From Saxidomus purpurata (Eukaryota; Mollusca; Bivalvia; Venerida; Veneridae), in contig JAFMSR010000005.1 in NCBI GenBank assembly GCA_022818135.1, positions 29,983,600-30,047,599 of the forward strand: a stretch of DNA of 64,000 bases, given 5' to 3'. The notes below the pieces were generated by a model that saw only the letters and a program-made list of their open reading frames with translations, did not search any database and had not been told where the DNA came from. Within the stretch, counting starts at the first letter, position 1; each line of letters begins with the position of its first letter. Positions 1-14,300 of the stretch are shown one piece after another. The position numbers were made by a program, and so were the translations under genes.

Positions 1-122
1 GTGGTTCACAGATAATCTTTATTCACAGATTACAAAATATTTATATAATGTTCATCAAAACCATGTGGCCACTATCTACAGCTGGTCTTTAACTGAAAAG
101 GTCTGCATTTTCTTTTTTGTAG

Positions 123-262
123 GAGTCACTAAATTTGTTGAGTGCACTAGTCAAGTACACAAAGGTACCACAAGAAGTGGAAGAATATTTTATTGGCTGT
201 TTAACTGCTGTGCTGGAACTACTTTCAACCGGTTTACCACTTGTTGAAGGTGTTAGCAAGGA
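123..262 (+). CDS. ATR: ATR exon 1 of window (N-terminal HEAT)
   Basis: Acceptor TTTTTTGTAG before 123, donor GTAAG at 263. Starts in phase 0 and leaves two bases (GA) that join exon 2 as GAG. It encodes YTKVPQEVEEYFIGCLTAVLE, matching the human YRNIEPVYLNMLLEKL region. An upstream exon must exist before the window. Confidence 0.85.
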
Positions 263-2312
263 GTAAGTTTTTTTCCAATGTTTATAAAATTAATTGTTTA
301 CATCAATTTGGTCTATACCTTAGCAACTTGCTCAATATTTAGCATCAGTGTTCCGTAGCTACTTTTGCTAATTGAAACTCATAATTTGGGGGAAAACTAG
401 ATGATTATAGGGAAAGATACCTGTAAGATGCTATTAAAAGGGGAAAAGACACAATCATGTAAAGCAAGACAGAAAAGCCATAGAAAAACACATTATTAGG
501 AAAAGTCGATATCCTTAAAAAACACAAGAAAAAATGTTTATTTTTAAATTGATTTTATATTTACGCCATGGCCATTGAATCAAGATATTTGTTGATTATA
601 TACCATGTGCAAAGTGTATCATTGGCTTGCAATGTATGTTAAATATTTCTTTTTCTAGGGAAATACAGTCTTTAGAGAGAGCAGTCGCATCAGTGTTTAT
701 AGCTTTGGTTGCCAGGGGCAACTGTAACATCCTGTCTTCATACCAGACAACACTGCTAACATTCCTCTGTAAGATGGCAGCCATCTTTGAAACCAATGGT
801 CTGTCACGACTTCAGACTCGGGAACTGAAGGCCGCCGTCAGTGCGTTGTTATGCGAGGTACAGGATAAGGTGACGCCGCAGTATTTACTCGGCTTTGCGT
901 GTAAATCCTATAGAAATGAGCTTCTTGCGGCTTTGATTAGTGAGATAGGGCACAGCACGGACTTGCAGGTACATATAGTATACAGTAAAATTCTGCTATT
1001 AAGACCACCCAATATTAAGATGTCCTAACATCATGGAACCAAATGGTCAATTTTGTAAGAAAAATGTCTCCATAATAAAACCAAGTCAGTGATAAGACAA
1101 CTTTTCACTGGTCTAAAGGGTAGTCTTAGAACATGTACTTTACCGTATTTATCTTTTACAGCAGTTTGAGCTATTGAAATCTCTATTCCTCTCATTGAAA
1201 ATTTGTCATGAATAACATTGTTAAATTTGAAGTAGGAGTGTAACAAGAACATTATTATTAGAGTTTGCTTGGAAGGCAACTTAACAAGCAAAGAAGCTGA
1301 AAATGCATCATTGTGAGGAATATGAAAATTTGGCAGACAGTACTTATTACAGATTTATATATAAAATGTTCCAGCCTTGCTGTGTAAAATCCAGACAAAT
1401 AAAAAATTCAGAAGGCATCTGTGAATTGAACCATAATGCTATAATATGCCAGTAAAATTACTTCCCGGAATTGAATGTCTATTTAAAATTAAAAAGTGAA
1501 GTGCATATTTCGATTTAATTAAAATCTTAATATTGAATTTGGCAACATGCAAACAGTTCAAGAGAAAAGATGTAAATCACTGTTGGTGGCCATGTGAGAA
1601 CTACTTTCAGGCCTAAATCACTATAGTGGGCCATGTGATAACTTCTTTAGGCCCAAATCACTATATGTGGTCGTGTGAGAACTACTTCTGGACAAAGACA
1701 TTCTTGTTTTATAACTTTAAAAGCGAGAGGCCTTTCCACTCTTTTATAGGCACTTATATCAGTATGTGTTAGGAAGTCAGTTAGTTGAGAACAGGCAAAA
1801 ACATTTCATTAAACATGTCTCTCAATTTGATCTTACAGTATTTGGTTGGTCCCCTGGTGAAGGCAGTCATGTGTGACTTGAGTGTGAAGGTAGCAAGCGA
1901 CTTTGGGACAAAGGATAAAATGTCAAGGTCAGCTGATATGAATACACCAAAAACAGGAGGAAACTTATCCAGGAAAAGGTGACTCATTCAACTTATCATC
2001 GGTATAAAACACATTGTTGTTTCCTGATGACTTATTATTTCTGTTAACTAGTGTATTAACAAACTGTAATAATGTAATAAATTGTAATAGTGTAATAAAT
2101 GAGATGAAGTGAAGCTTACAGGACATTGCTAGGTTGTCTTTTATAAGTCGCATTGTATATTCAACTGTTTTCACAGGTAGGTTCTATAATTATATGTATT
2201 ACATGAGTAGTAAAAATGTTTATCTTTTTAACCAATGAAAAGCCTGAGTTTTTAGACTGGTTCCGAATTTTTTTTTTTTCCTTTTCCTTTTTTCCCCCCC
2301 CCGTCTCAAAAC

Positions 2313-2348
<36 letters not shown>

Positions 2349-5300
2349 AGCACTTTATAGTACTTACAAGCACGGAATGCGATTGCAGGTCATATTACCC
2401 CATTTGCCTGGGAAACGTGTTCTTTTTTATCGTTATGTTAGCTTCTTTCCTCTTTCTATATCAAAGTTGCAGATCGTGTTAGAATATGTATTACATGAGT
2501 AGTAAAAATGTTTATCTTTTTAACCAAAAAAGCCTGAGGTTTTAGACTGGTTCCAGAGAAAAGTTGGCACAGGATTGGATGCAGGATGCCAAAATGGACA
2601 GCAGAGTGAGGTGTTTTTAAATTCCACATGATGCAAGTCAGCAGAGAAAACAGAAATTGTAGCCAGAGATTAAAAAAAAGGAGAGGAAATTTTCAAATGT
2701 AGTTTAGTCAGACTAAGTCTCTACTACATTGTATTTTTTTTCTTACACAGGCATAGTATGCAAGGTATTTTTTGTTTGAATTTAGGAAGTTGGATGATGG
2801 TCAGAGGTCTTCAGTGAAAGTAGAGGGATTGAGCAGTACATACAAAGTCATGAAATCAAAGCTGGATAAAGTGCTAGACCAGGATATTAAGGTTCGTATA
2901 GTCAATGAATTTAGAATTTAAATCAAGACAAAAGAGCATGAGTAAAAACCTGGTCATACAGGTAATGAAATAAGATATTAAGAATGCTTATGAATTTGTT
3001 AATATCTGAAGCAAAGCGTAACATCCAATGTATCCATTAGTTTCATTGCCCGTTTGAAATCCAGCACTTCATCAGCAAAGAAGGGAAATTTACTAAAACT
3101 AGTTACAGTAAAACTTTGACAACTCAAAGTCGCATTGGCACAAGTGAAATGTTCGAATTATCAAAAGTCCCAATTTACCTGAATAGGTGGAAAAATAATC
3201 ATTGCATTTTATTAATTAGACCTTCAATATCTCAAGCATTTTACTTGGGCCCGTTCAATTTGTAGTTAAAGGGGTTTTACTGTATTTATTTAAGGAAACA
3301 AAACATGGTTATTTCTGAGGTACATGTACCAGTAATATGTTACAATAAAAGACTGGTGTCATTTTCAAAGTCGGAAGAAAAACAAAGACATTTTTATGCC
3401 CCCCCATCAAAGATGGAGAGGTATATTGGTTGGACATGTCCATCAGTCTGTTGGTAGACCAAAGCTTGTCACCAGGGTAAAGGTCAAGGTCACAGTGACC
3501 TTCAACAGAAGAAAAACTTATCTGATCAGTAACTAGAGAATGCTTTGGCCTAATGTCCTGAAACTTTGTATGTAGGTTTGTCATGACCAGTTGAGGAGCC
3601 CAATTGATTTTTAACAGGTCTAACAGGTCAAAGGTCAAGGTCAACTCTTCAACAAAAAACTTGTCCAATCAATAACTAGATAATGTTTTAGTCTAGTTAG
3701 GTTTGATAAGTATCCCTGAGAGGGAATTTTGGAAAATGGTGTTGCTATACTTTGGAGATATATTGTAACAGTTATATTTTGTAAATTATAAAAGAACTGG
3801 TTTTGTTTATATCAAAGGATGATGTTTGCAAAAAAGTGGAAGGTGTACAGATTGTTCTGGAGATAGTGTCTACATGTATACAGCTGTATAATGATAAAAC
3901 AGAGGCTGTCAAGTCCAGGTAAATACAAATAAAGGTGCTTTTGCTCTGCCAGTGTCGAGCAGGGGACTTATAGGATGATCATTGTTCCATTGTCTGCCTG
4001 TCAGTCTGTCTCTTGTGTCAGTCAGGCTAGCAGTTATCCTTAGAATAACATATATGGCTTTTCTTAAAAGCAGACTCTCTCTTCGCATTCATGTCTTAAA
4101 AGCAATGAGACATCTGTAGTTGCACATCGGGAATTCTAGGATCTGTTCAATTTTTTCGCAAACGTGCTTGATGTGTTCAGCCAATTCTGTTTAATTAACT
4201 CTAAACCTGCCAGCGTCAAGAAATTATGTCTTTTCATTCAGTGTCGGTCATGATCAGATCATGACTTCACTGGTAAGTTATTTAATCAGTATTTCTTCAG
4301 TGGCTACCCCTTAAAACACCTAATGATATGGTCCAAATTGAAAGCAGGACGAGTTCATTTTTACAAATTTAGGAGGATAAGGGTTAATGTCATTTCTTTT
4401 CAGACAAATGACAGATTTCACAAAGCTGACATCCTGGTTGAGCATGGAATGTTGTAATGAAATCTGCGGATTTATGTACCGTGTACTGCAGTATCTAACC
4501 GTCTGTGTGAAACCGCCAACAGAGATAAACGCCTGCTTTTTATCCATTGTGAAGACTGTAGGTGCTCTTCTTGTAATACAAGGTAACACTATACATTTGA
4601 TAGTAAGTATCTGGTACTATAATTATATCTTCCATAAATTGAAACTAAAAAATGGGCACATGAGACTTTTTCTAGTCTGTAACTCCTCATGCATTGAAGG
4701 ATTTTGAATTGACTTGGCATAGTTGTTCACCATAATTGGACTGTATGTCTCATGCAAGACCTGGCTGTAGCTCAAAGGTGAAGGTCACACTTAGTGATTA
4801 AAGATGAAAAATGGACACAAGAGGCCTTGTCCAGGCTGTAACTTCCTCATGCATTGAAGATTTTGAATTGACTTGGGACAGAATGTTTACGACAATGAGA
4901 CAGGATGTCCATAACTCAAAGGTCAAGGTCACTCTTACAGATTGAGGGTAAACAATGGACACGTAAGACCTCACCTGAGTTGTCACTTCCTCATGCTTTA
5001 AAAGACCTTGTCCAGGCTGTAACTTCCTCATGCATTGAAGATTTTGAATTGACTTGGGACAGAATGTTTACGACAATGAGACAGGATGTCCATAACTCAA
5101 AGGTCAAGGTCACTCTTACAGATTGAGGGTAAACAATGGACACGTAAGACCTCACCTGAGTTGTCACTTCCTCATGCTGTAAAAGATTTTGAATTTACTT
5201 GGAACAATTGTTCACCACAATGAGACAGTGTGTTGCCTACAAGACCCTTCAGTCCATAACAGTTGATGGGCTTGACATGTTGCTCATGGGAAAAAGGTTA

Positions 5301-8300
5301 TGGCCCTCTGGTTGTTATTAGGCTAGTCATGTTATTTTAAGCACCTTTGTTACTGCACCAGTTCTCAGAAACCACTGGATTAGTTTCAACAAAACTTTGT
5401 TGAAAGCTTCTCTGTCCAGAAGAGTTGTTGAGCCCACTGGTGATGGCTTAATATATTCATGACTTGGGCGTTTCGGTAATTTGCATGCGTCCGTCTATCC
5501 AGATGAGCTTGTCCAGGCTGTAACTTCCTCATGCATTGATTGATTTTGAATTGATCTGGTGTAATTGTTCACAGCAATGTGACGGTGTGTCACACGCAAG
5601 ACCATGATCCATAGCTTAAAGGTCAAGGTCACACTTAGAAATAAAAATGGACATGAGACCTTGTTCAGGCTGTAACTTCTTCAAGCATTGAAAGTTTATT
5701 GATTGACTTGGCACACTTGTTCACCACAGTGAGAGGGCGTGTCGTGCACAAGACTCAGGTCTGTAGCTCAAAGGTCATGGTCGCACATAAAGATTAAAGG
5801 TAAAAATTAAACACGAGACCTTATACAGACTGTTAATTCCTCATACATTGAAAGATTTTGAATTGACAATCGTTCACCCCATTGGCAGTTTAGGCCATTT
5901 AATTGCTACATGCAGTGTGAATACCATCTTTTAAGAAAATATGCTTGTCTTGAACAGAGCTCAATCTACAAGACTCTTCAGTCCATAATTACATTTATGA
6001 TAACCCTGTATGATTTGAAATTACACAAATTGTTTGCCTGTTTCAGAACATGTTGAATATGACCCAGATATGTATCAGACATTTGGATGGATCGTGTCAT
6101 TACCATGGCTACTGGTAAGAAGATATACCTTGAGAAATCATGTTTCTTTATTAAAGCTGGTTTAAAAAATTAACCTTTGGCCACACTTGTTAAGTTTTTA
6201 ATCAGGAATGTAATGTTTTTCCAGTATTTAAATATAGAGAAAATTCATGATCGCCGAAGTCAAGGTTCTTACTTTAGTATATTATGCTGTTGTTATTTGT
6301 GTATCACCCATACCTTTCTTGACAGAGTAATACCATTCTAAAAATTCATTGCGAGTTATACACATTAGGAATTAATTATATTTTACCTCTTAACTCAGAA
6401 CCGTTAGAATTTACTTGAACCGTAATATTTCCATCACATTTCAATCCGCATTCAAATGGCGTTCTATAAGTCAAGGGATGCAACTTTGGAGACTTGATAT
6501 ATGCCTTAATTTATACTGGATGTTACACTTATGATTGTTTAATGCAGGTTATACATGCATGCGTGCTATACACACAGGATTAGGGTATATGCAAGATGAT
6601 TGTCGTGTTAGTTTCTAGAAATTCATGACTGTTACATTGTATGTTACAGAATGATCCATCCTGGATAGATCTGAAGCCTACAAATGCAAGAGATATTGTG
6701 AAAATTGCAAGTGCACTTGTACCTAAACTAGGTCAGTACAATATTTCCTTCAACAGGAAATAAGGAACTTTTCTTGATGATTGTAAAATTGTAGCAAATC
6801 TATGTAGTTAAGGTTGGAATAGAATTTAGATGTCGTAAATAGACGAGAGAATCCTCTTAAAGAAGGTTCAGTATAAGAAGTTTTAATTTTAGAATTTGTT
6901 AACCAAACTGATGTAGACGTCAAAGTGATGGGTGCTGTCTGTGAATCTATTACAATTCTTACGAAACTCACAACTTTTTGCAGTCGTAATACTCTGTGAA
7001 AGTTCCATGCCTTATGAACAGAGTTTTTTTGACCAGCTGCATTTTGTTTTTAAGTTATTGAGACAGTTTATTGGATCCATTGTAAGACCGTGTGGTATGG
7101 TTAACTCATTAAACCTTGGGCTCACAGCTTGAAAGTAAATGTACGATTTCAACTTCAACAGAAAATTTTGAAATGTTACATCTTTGAACTTTCAGACAAC
7201 ACCTGCAGCCGGGAATGTTTGAACGTATTGGCTCTCTTGCCAAAGGAGGTGGCAGCAAAATGGAGGGTGCATGTTTACAGACAGGCTCTGGTAGGGACAG
7301 ACTAATATTTCTAGTATCTAACATTGCAATGTACAACGATTAGAGAAATAGAATTGAAAAGCTGAAGAGCACAGAAGATCTTTATCACAGTTTTGTTCAG
7401 TGAGCCATGAATTATAATATTATGTTCTTCTTGGCATGTAAGGTTGTGTTCCAGTGAGCGAAAGTTGAAGGTTAATACGGAATGCTCAAATTTGAGCAGA
7501 AATACATTGTACAAACTGCCTTGTCCGGTATGGTTGTAACCGAAAACTGTCATTTCTGGCATGATCCCTTGATCCTAGTAACGTAAAATGAATGAAGGAA
7601 AGCGTGGTTTAACATGCTTTAACAGGCATGGTAAAGTGGTTCTGTAGCATATCAGATAAGACAGGTTTCACTTCACTACAGAACTAGTAATTGATGTTCC
7701 ATTTGCCCAAGATCTTGAATATGTTTTGTAACTACTGTCAGTATAATCACCTGAGGCAGGATGTTATGGAGTTTAAGACACCTTAAACTATGTGAACTTG
7801 TTTTGTAGGGTGACACTGTGGTAGGCATGAAGCAGGCAGCTATCAGCACCTTTCCGCTTGTGTTATATCACCTAGGACCTAATGCTAACCATCTTGTCTA
7901 TGATCTCCTGCTGTAAGTATATTGTAATTATTGTAGTTATGCCGCCCCAGGTTCTTGGTGGAGTTATTGCCCTTTGAAATTATACACATATGGTACACAA
8001 AGAGGGCTTTATCTCTAAAACCACGTGCTGCATTTGGATTTTACTTCACATAAGTGATCATAAATGATTATCAAGCTTAGTTGTCGGGGATTTTTTTTAA
8101 CTAAGGGGACGGGGCCCACGCCCTTGATTTAGGGAAAAAAATCAGTATTTCGGCAAAGGGGAATAAAACTCCTGATTTAAAGTCAACTTAAGGGGAAAAC
8201 TGAATGATTTGAAACTGCTTGATTTGATGGGAAGATACGTGGAAATGGCCCCTACAATAGAAGGAAAAAAGTTATGGTTGTGTATATCATCCAGCTTGTT

Positions 8301-11300
8301 GTTTTATTGAATTGTTGAACACAAATTGGTGGAAGATATGTGTTTTTGTGTCAAAAACACCCTTTTAGTTTTTACTTGGTTTTGTTTTACGTGGTTGCTC
8401 CTTAGATTCATGACCAACACTCGCACAGAAAGAAGGAATTATGAAGGTCATAGTCACTGTCAGGATTTGAACCTGCAACATTCGAGTTTGGACTATATCT
8501 CTTCAACCCTTCACCACAGCAGTTCCCTTGTATGTTAGCTTTATAGTATTTCAAATTTGACTGAAATATTAATTGATCAGATTCACTTTCTAAATTATAA
8601 TTTAAGACAATGATGCTTATAAAAAGAGAGTGACAGAATTCTTAATTTTTCAGCCTAAAAGTGACTTCTTATAGCATAATTTGGAGGTAGAGTCATGTTC
8701 AGGGAGTAATCTTCTATATACAAGGATTGCTGTATTTTGTATGTTGTAATGCACTTTGAATATGAACAAAAAAGAAAATGAAGAAAAAGAAAGCAAAATT
8801 CAGTGGGATTACCTTCTATGCAGTCATTAATGGTACATTATGCATCATAATATGACATTATTTTGACGACTTAATTACCAGTCCCAATGTCCAAGTGTTT
8901 ATTGCAAAATTTACACTTTGTTGCCTTCTTTGTGTGACGGACACACAGATAAAACAGTGTTGAAATGATGTTAAGAAAATTCTCTATTTCAGTCCATGTG
9001 TAGAAGACAAGGGAGAGGGTATTCACAGGTCTCTGGCAGCCATAGCAGGACCCCTAGCATGTGTGGTGAGCAGGAAAGCTGTTCTCAACAAGTACGAACA
9101 TTTTAGCCTTTTTTGGTCAAGTTCAAAGTAAAACATTGCGATGTTACAGCATTGCTATAGTGGAATTGCTGCAGCCAGAAATTAAAATAAAGGACAATGC
9201 ATAAAAATCTTTTTATTTCATCAGCACGGGTTTTAATCTAGTTGTAAATAAAATTCTGAAAAACTTTCTGTTTTTCAACAATTTTCACCCAATTTAATAA
9301 AGTTCTGAAAATACAAACCTGTTATCGTGGAATTACTGACAGAGGTGGATAAAGAAAACAAGGACAAGGGTTGCTGTGGTAATAACACAATAGAGGTCTG
9401 GAATATGTTTTTTTACAGATAATACAAAGCAGACAGATAGGCTTGCTGCAACCAACAGTTGCTGCAGCTATGAATACTCTAGGAGTATACTGTAAATTGT
9501 GTATTATTCACAGTGATGTAATTTTCACTATTTTGGCAAATTTCCGTCTTCACTCATCTAAAATGGAAATTTGCCAAAATAGTGAAAATTACATTATGTG
9601 AAAGATTCATTTCACAATTATAGACTTACTGTTAGAGAATTCTTCTTTTGTGAATTTAAAATTCGTGAAGAAGTCCGTCTGCTCACAAATTGCTAAATTT
9701 TTATCACATGAAAATTACCCAGTTAACAGTAATTGTATCACAAGACTACTATAGAACTGCAGAAGTGAATAGTTTCCTGCAGCACACTGTAGATGATGAA
9801 CTGCAGTAACTGGTGCAGGAGTTAGAATCTAGGAACAAATTTCAAAGGTATTTTAGGTTATGTGTTAAGTTGGTGTAACTGTCACAGCCTGGCTTAGTCG
9901 GTAGAGGCTAAACAGTAAATACTCCCAGCTGCTATATGTTGTGGCCTGTGACATAACTATTTAACAAAGGGCATATTCTTGTTTTTGACAGATCAAGGGA
10001 GATCAGTATGGATTTACCAATGTATAAGAAGATCAGTGTGGGTTGTCTTTCCTGTGATTGCTCTACAAGTATGTACATCTTTTGTGTGCTTGTTGTCTAA
10101 AAGTTATTATCTTTTCATGTATAAGAAGTAAATACACTTGATTGTACATGAGTCTAGAAATTTTAAAATGAAAATTGTACTTTTGTTATTGTTATAAATG
10201 ATAAAATTGATTGACTTGGTCAGTGTGTTGAGGAATTTATGTCGTAAGACTTCTGTTAGCATGTTAAATTGGTACTTTTTCCTTTACATGGAAAACAGTT
10301 CAGCATATAATACTTTTAGCGTTGTCTATTTTGCAAAGTCACTGTGTCACTGTGTTTCATTAATAAAACTGCATCAATGGTTGAGTACTTATGACCAGGG
10401 CTCAGAAAATTATAAAATCTCAATCGGTCCGGGCCGGCCGATTCCATGTCTCTGTCCCCACCCTTGATCACAAGCCATCACCGTTTCTTCCCCCCTCCCC
10501 CTTCGTGATTGGCCGTCAAATTTGCGCCTTGCCCTCAGCCAGTCGCTGCCGATCCACCTCATGAATCATCATTGATTTCCTGGCACATTGCGTTTTTCGG
10601 CATGGCTTGTCACCAACAATACATCCCATTAATTACAGTCGATTTTCGGACCCCTGCCCTCCGCAGATTCCCCTCCTTTTTACGGCTTGTCGAGTATTAC
10701 GGATGCCCTAGCCCCACCTCCTTCAGTCGGTCATTCATGAATTTCAAGAACGTTTACATATTTTTATATCCTTGACTTTTTTTTTTGCAATATCCCATTT
10801 CCCCACAGACTATAATTCAAATAAATTTTACGTTTCCGCTCAGCTTTCAATAATTTTATTTGTCTAACACTTTTTGATTGAGCATTTTTATCAACAATTT
10901 TATATTTTTATCCCTGCTAAATGATCGGCCGCATATAACAGTTTATCTGTTATTTCAATTGTTATTCTAAATTACAATTGTTTGGAGTATATAAACTGGC
11001 ATCATTTAATTCCTTTCACCTGCCTCGTGTTTGGACCGATTACAAGCGGGGCCCGAGGCAATAATATTTATAAATGCGGACTGATTGACAAATGCTCGCC
11101 TCTGGCAATTATCATTTATCTTGACACGTTAATTGGTGATACTTGGGAGGTGCGAATACACAGACAATTGTGGTAATTATGTCTAACATTTTGACATTCA
11201 TTCAAGGAAGGTTGCTAAATATAGCCATCATGGTCAGTGTATTGTAAATGTAACATCTTGCAAGAAAACCCGATAAATTTACAAACATTTTATACAAGAT

Positions 11301-14300
11301 TGGCCACTTTTGGAGAGGTAAATGGTTTAGTACTAATTGATTTTAGAAGCACTATTTAGGTAAACTGTCTGTTCTTTAGCCCTAATGGTGAAATGCGAAT
11401 GAAACCAAAATCAAACAAAAGCTGTCTGCTGCTCATCCCGGAGGTTGCAGGTTTGAGCCCCACTGGGGTCACGACCGTACCTCCTCATATGACACCAGTA
11501 CTGGTTTTTCCAGGAAGTGGAGTGACTAGATAAGCTACAAGCTTTCTTCACAATCCAGCTTAAATAAATTAGTATAAACTAAACAAAAGCTATCATAACA
11601 AGTATATGGTTCTTTAACTTGAAACTCTATCTTAAAACTACTTACAGTGACAGATGTGACAGGCAGTCCAAAAGAACGCCCTAAACTTGTGGATGCCAAT
11701 ATGTTTCTGCCGTTCCTACAGTTAGTAAATAGTGACCAGTCGGAAGTAAAGCAAGGTAAGAGCATTTCTTAAGTTACCAATGTCTAGGACCTATCATAGC
11801 CTTAATGGATTTATAAAAAATACTGCAGTTATTTTACATTTGTGGATGCAGTGCCAGATGGTTACGATCCTTAGATTTCAGAATCCAAGGTTCAAATCCC
11901 ACTGGTGCCATTGTGGTGGGATTTTTTGGAAGCAACTTTTATCGCCATTGTCTCGGTCTACCAAGCTGTAGATGGGTACAGTCAAATTGCAGGGGTTCAA
12001 GAACATGAAAGCTTGGTTTTAATAGGTTTTGAATTTGAGGGTGTTGCACAAAAGCTCTACCTTTACCTTCCATTTGCATAATAATATCAACCTTGTTCAA
12101 ATAGCATGAGAGGCCCTGCATGTATCTACAGTAATGTAGGCAAGCATTGGGTAAGGAACCCTCTGTCATCCTGTGATATAATGGCCAGTTAACACTATCA
12201 AATATCTCTGTCAAAGAAAGCCTTGTCCAAGTTCTTTGATCATGTAAACTGGCTTTAAAGTGGCTACAATAAATTTTCTAACATTTATTGTAAACTCAGC
12301 CATTCTTGTCTAACCTTTAAAAGGTACCCATACCAAAAACTTTGCCAATTTCTAATTTTAATTTTTATTTTTTATGAAAAAAATAATTATGTTACCTGCA
12401 TACAGTATTCAGCATTTCAGTAAAGAACCAATGTTGTGAAATTTAGGGAATTTCTTCTTGTTATTCAGTAACATAATATATGCGTGTAAAAAAGATTGGA
12501 TTACTGCTGTGTGACACAGGTGGCAGCTTAAATGAGGTGATCGCTTCTAACACAGGTTTGATTACATCTGTATGAATATAATAGAAAGGGAGGTCTTCAG
12601 TGTTGTATATTGTGTATTTTAGCATTGGTGAGAAGTATGAGATGCATGTTTGGCCATATTGGTGTACGTAAGAATAACACAGCAACCATCAGTGTTCTAA
12701 ATACAGCCCTCAAACTTATAGAAGATACAGACTATGACACAAGGACTGCTTTCAGGTAAGTACTGAGTCCAATACTTATCGAGTTGCTGTGGTAACACTA
12801 CAATAATTTTAGACAGGAGAGACAACCTTTGTACACTCCCTTGTCATACATGATTTAAGAAACAATAACTGTGTCCCTGTATCTTATCATGGAATAAAGC
12901 ACAGTCACATCAGATGAGTGCTAATTAAATCACCAGAGTGTTTCGAATCCGAACGTCTGGTTGTATTTTATTAAACAATAGAATACTATAGGCACATATT
13001 TGTTATTTCGATTCTAAAATGTCAATATTTTTAATAACTACCCCAAATTTGATTCAGTTCATAATAGTACATCATTGTAACTTTAACATGCAAAATGCAA
13101 TTGGATGTACGTTTCTTCTCAATCCTGGATGCTGTTTATAAATGTATAGTATTTGTTCATGCTTTGATAAACGAATAAATAATGTTTAAACTAATTGGAT
13201 GTACTTCTTATACCTCCCGAACACAAAGTGTTGGGGGGGTATACTGGGTTCGGCTTGTCTGTCTGTCTGTCCGTCTGTAGATGGAATCTTGTGGACACTA
13301 GAACTCCAATACCCCTGGTCAGAATTTAATGATACTTCACACAAGTGATAAGTACAATGCCTAGTTGTGCATGATTCATGTTTCGGGTCTCAAGGTCAAA
13401 GGTCAAGGTCACAGGGGCTCGAGATGGTAAAATCTTGTGGATGCTGAATCTCCAAAACCCCTGGTCAGAATTTAATGATACTTCACACAAGTGATAAGTA
13501 CAATGCCTAGTTGTGCATGATTCATGTTTCGGGTCTCTAGGTCAAAGGTCAAGGTCACAGGGGCTCGAGATGGTAAAATCTTGTGGATGCTGAATCTCCA
13601 AAACCCCTGGTCAGAATGTAATGATACTTCACAGAAGTGATAAGTGCAGTGCCTAGTTGTGCATGGTCCATGTTTCAGCTCACTAGGTTAAAGGTCTAGG
13701 TCACAGGGGCTGGAGATAGTAAAATCTTGTGGACGTGAAATCTCCAAAACCCCTGGTCAGAATTTAATGATACTTCATAGAAGTGATAAGCACCATGCCT
13801 AGTTGTGCATGGTCCATGTTTTGGGTCACTAGATCAAAGGTCACAGGGGCTTGAGATAGTAAAATCTTGTGCGATTTTAATCTCCAAACCCGCTGGTCAA
13901 AATTTAAGTATACTTTACAGAAGCCTTAAGTTGTGCAGGTCCAATAATCAAAGCATCAAATATTACATAAATTTTAAATACTGTGTCAGTGGGATGTTAG
14001 GGGGGTATTCATCACCTTCAGTGATTGTTCTAATTTACTTGGCAAATGCAATCATCATGTTGTGATGTCATTTACTGCATGTTGTCCTTTGAGAAACATG
14101 CTGTATTTTATCATAAATTATAATACATCCTTTTCCCTATATGTTAATATAGTAAATGCAGCAAATCGTGTTAACATTAAAAGTTAATTTTTATGAGTAA
14201 TATTTATTTAAAAGTTTCGCTCATGTGCGTATTTTAAATGAAAGGTACAGTTAAATTTCATCAGTTAAGAAAATTTATCTTTACCCGAAAGTGACAGTTT

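Noticed and set aside
3309..3668. 119-codon minus-strand frame
   Set aside because: Lies across a dispersed repeat with TCAAGGTCA motifs; no protein family fits.
9066..9071. Donor GTGAGC for ATR exon 11
   Set aside because: It gives phase 0, which puts exon 12 into a frame with a stop.
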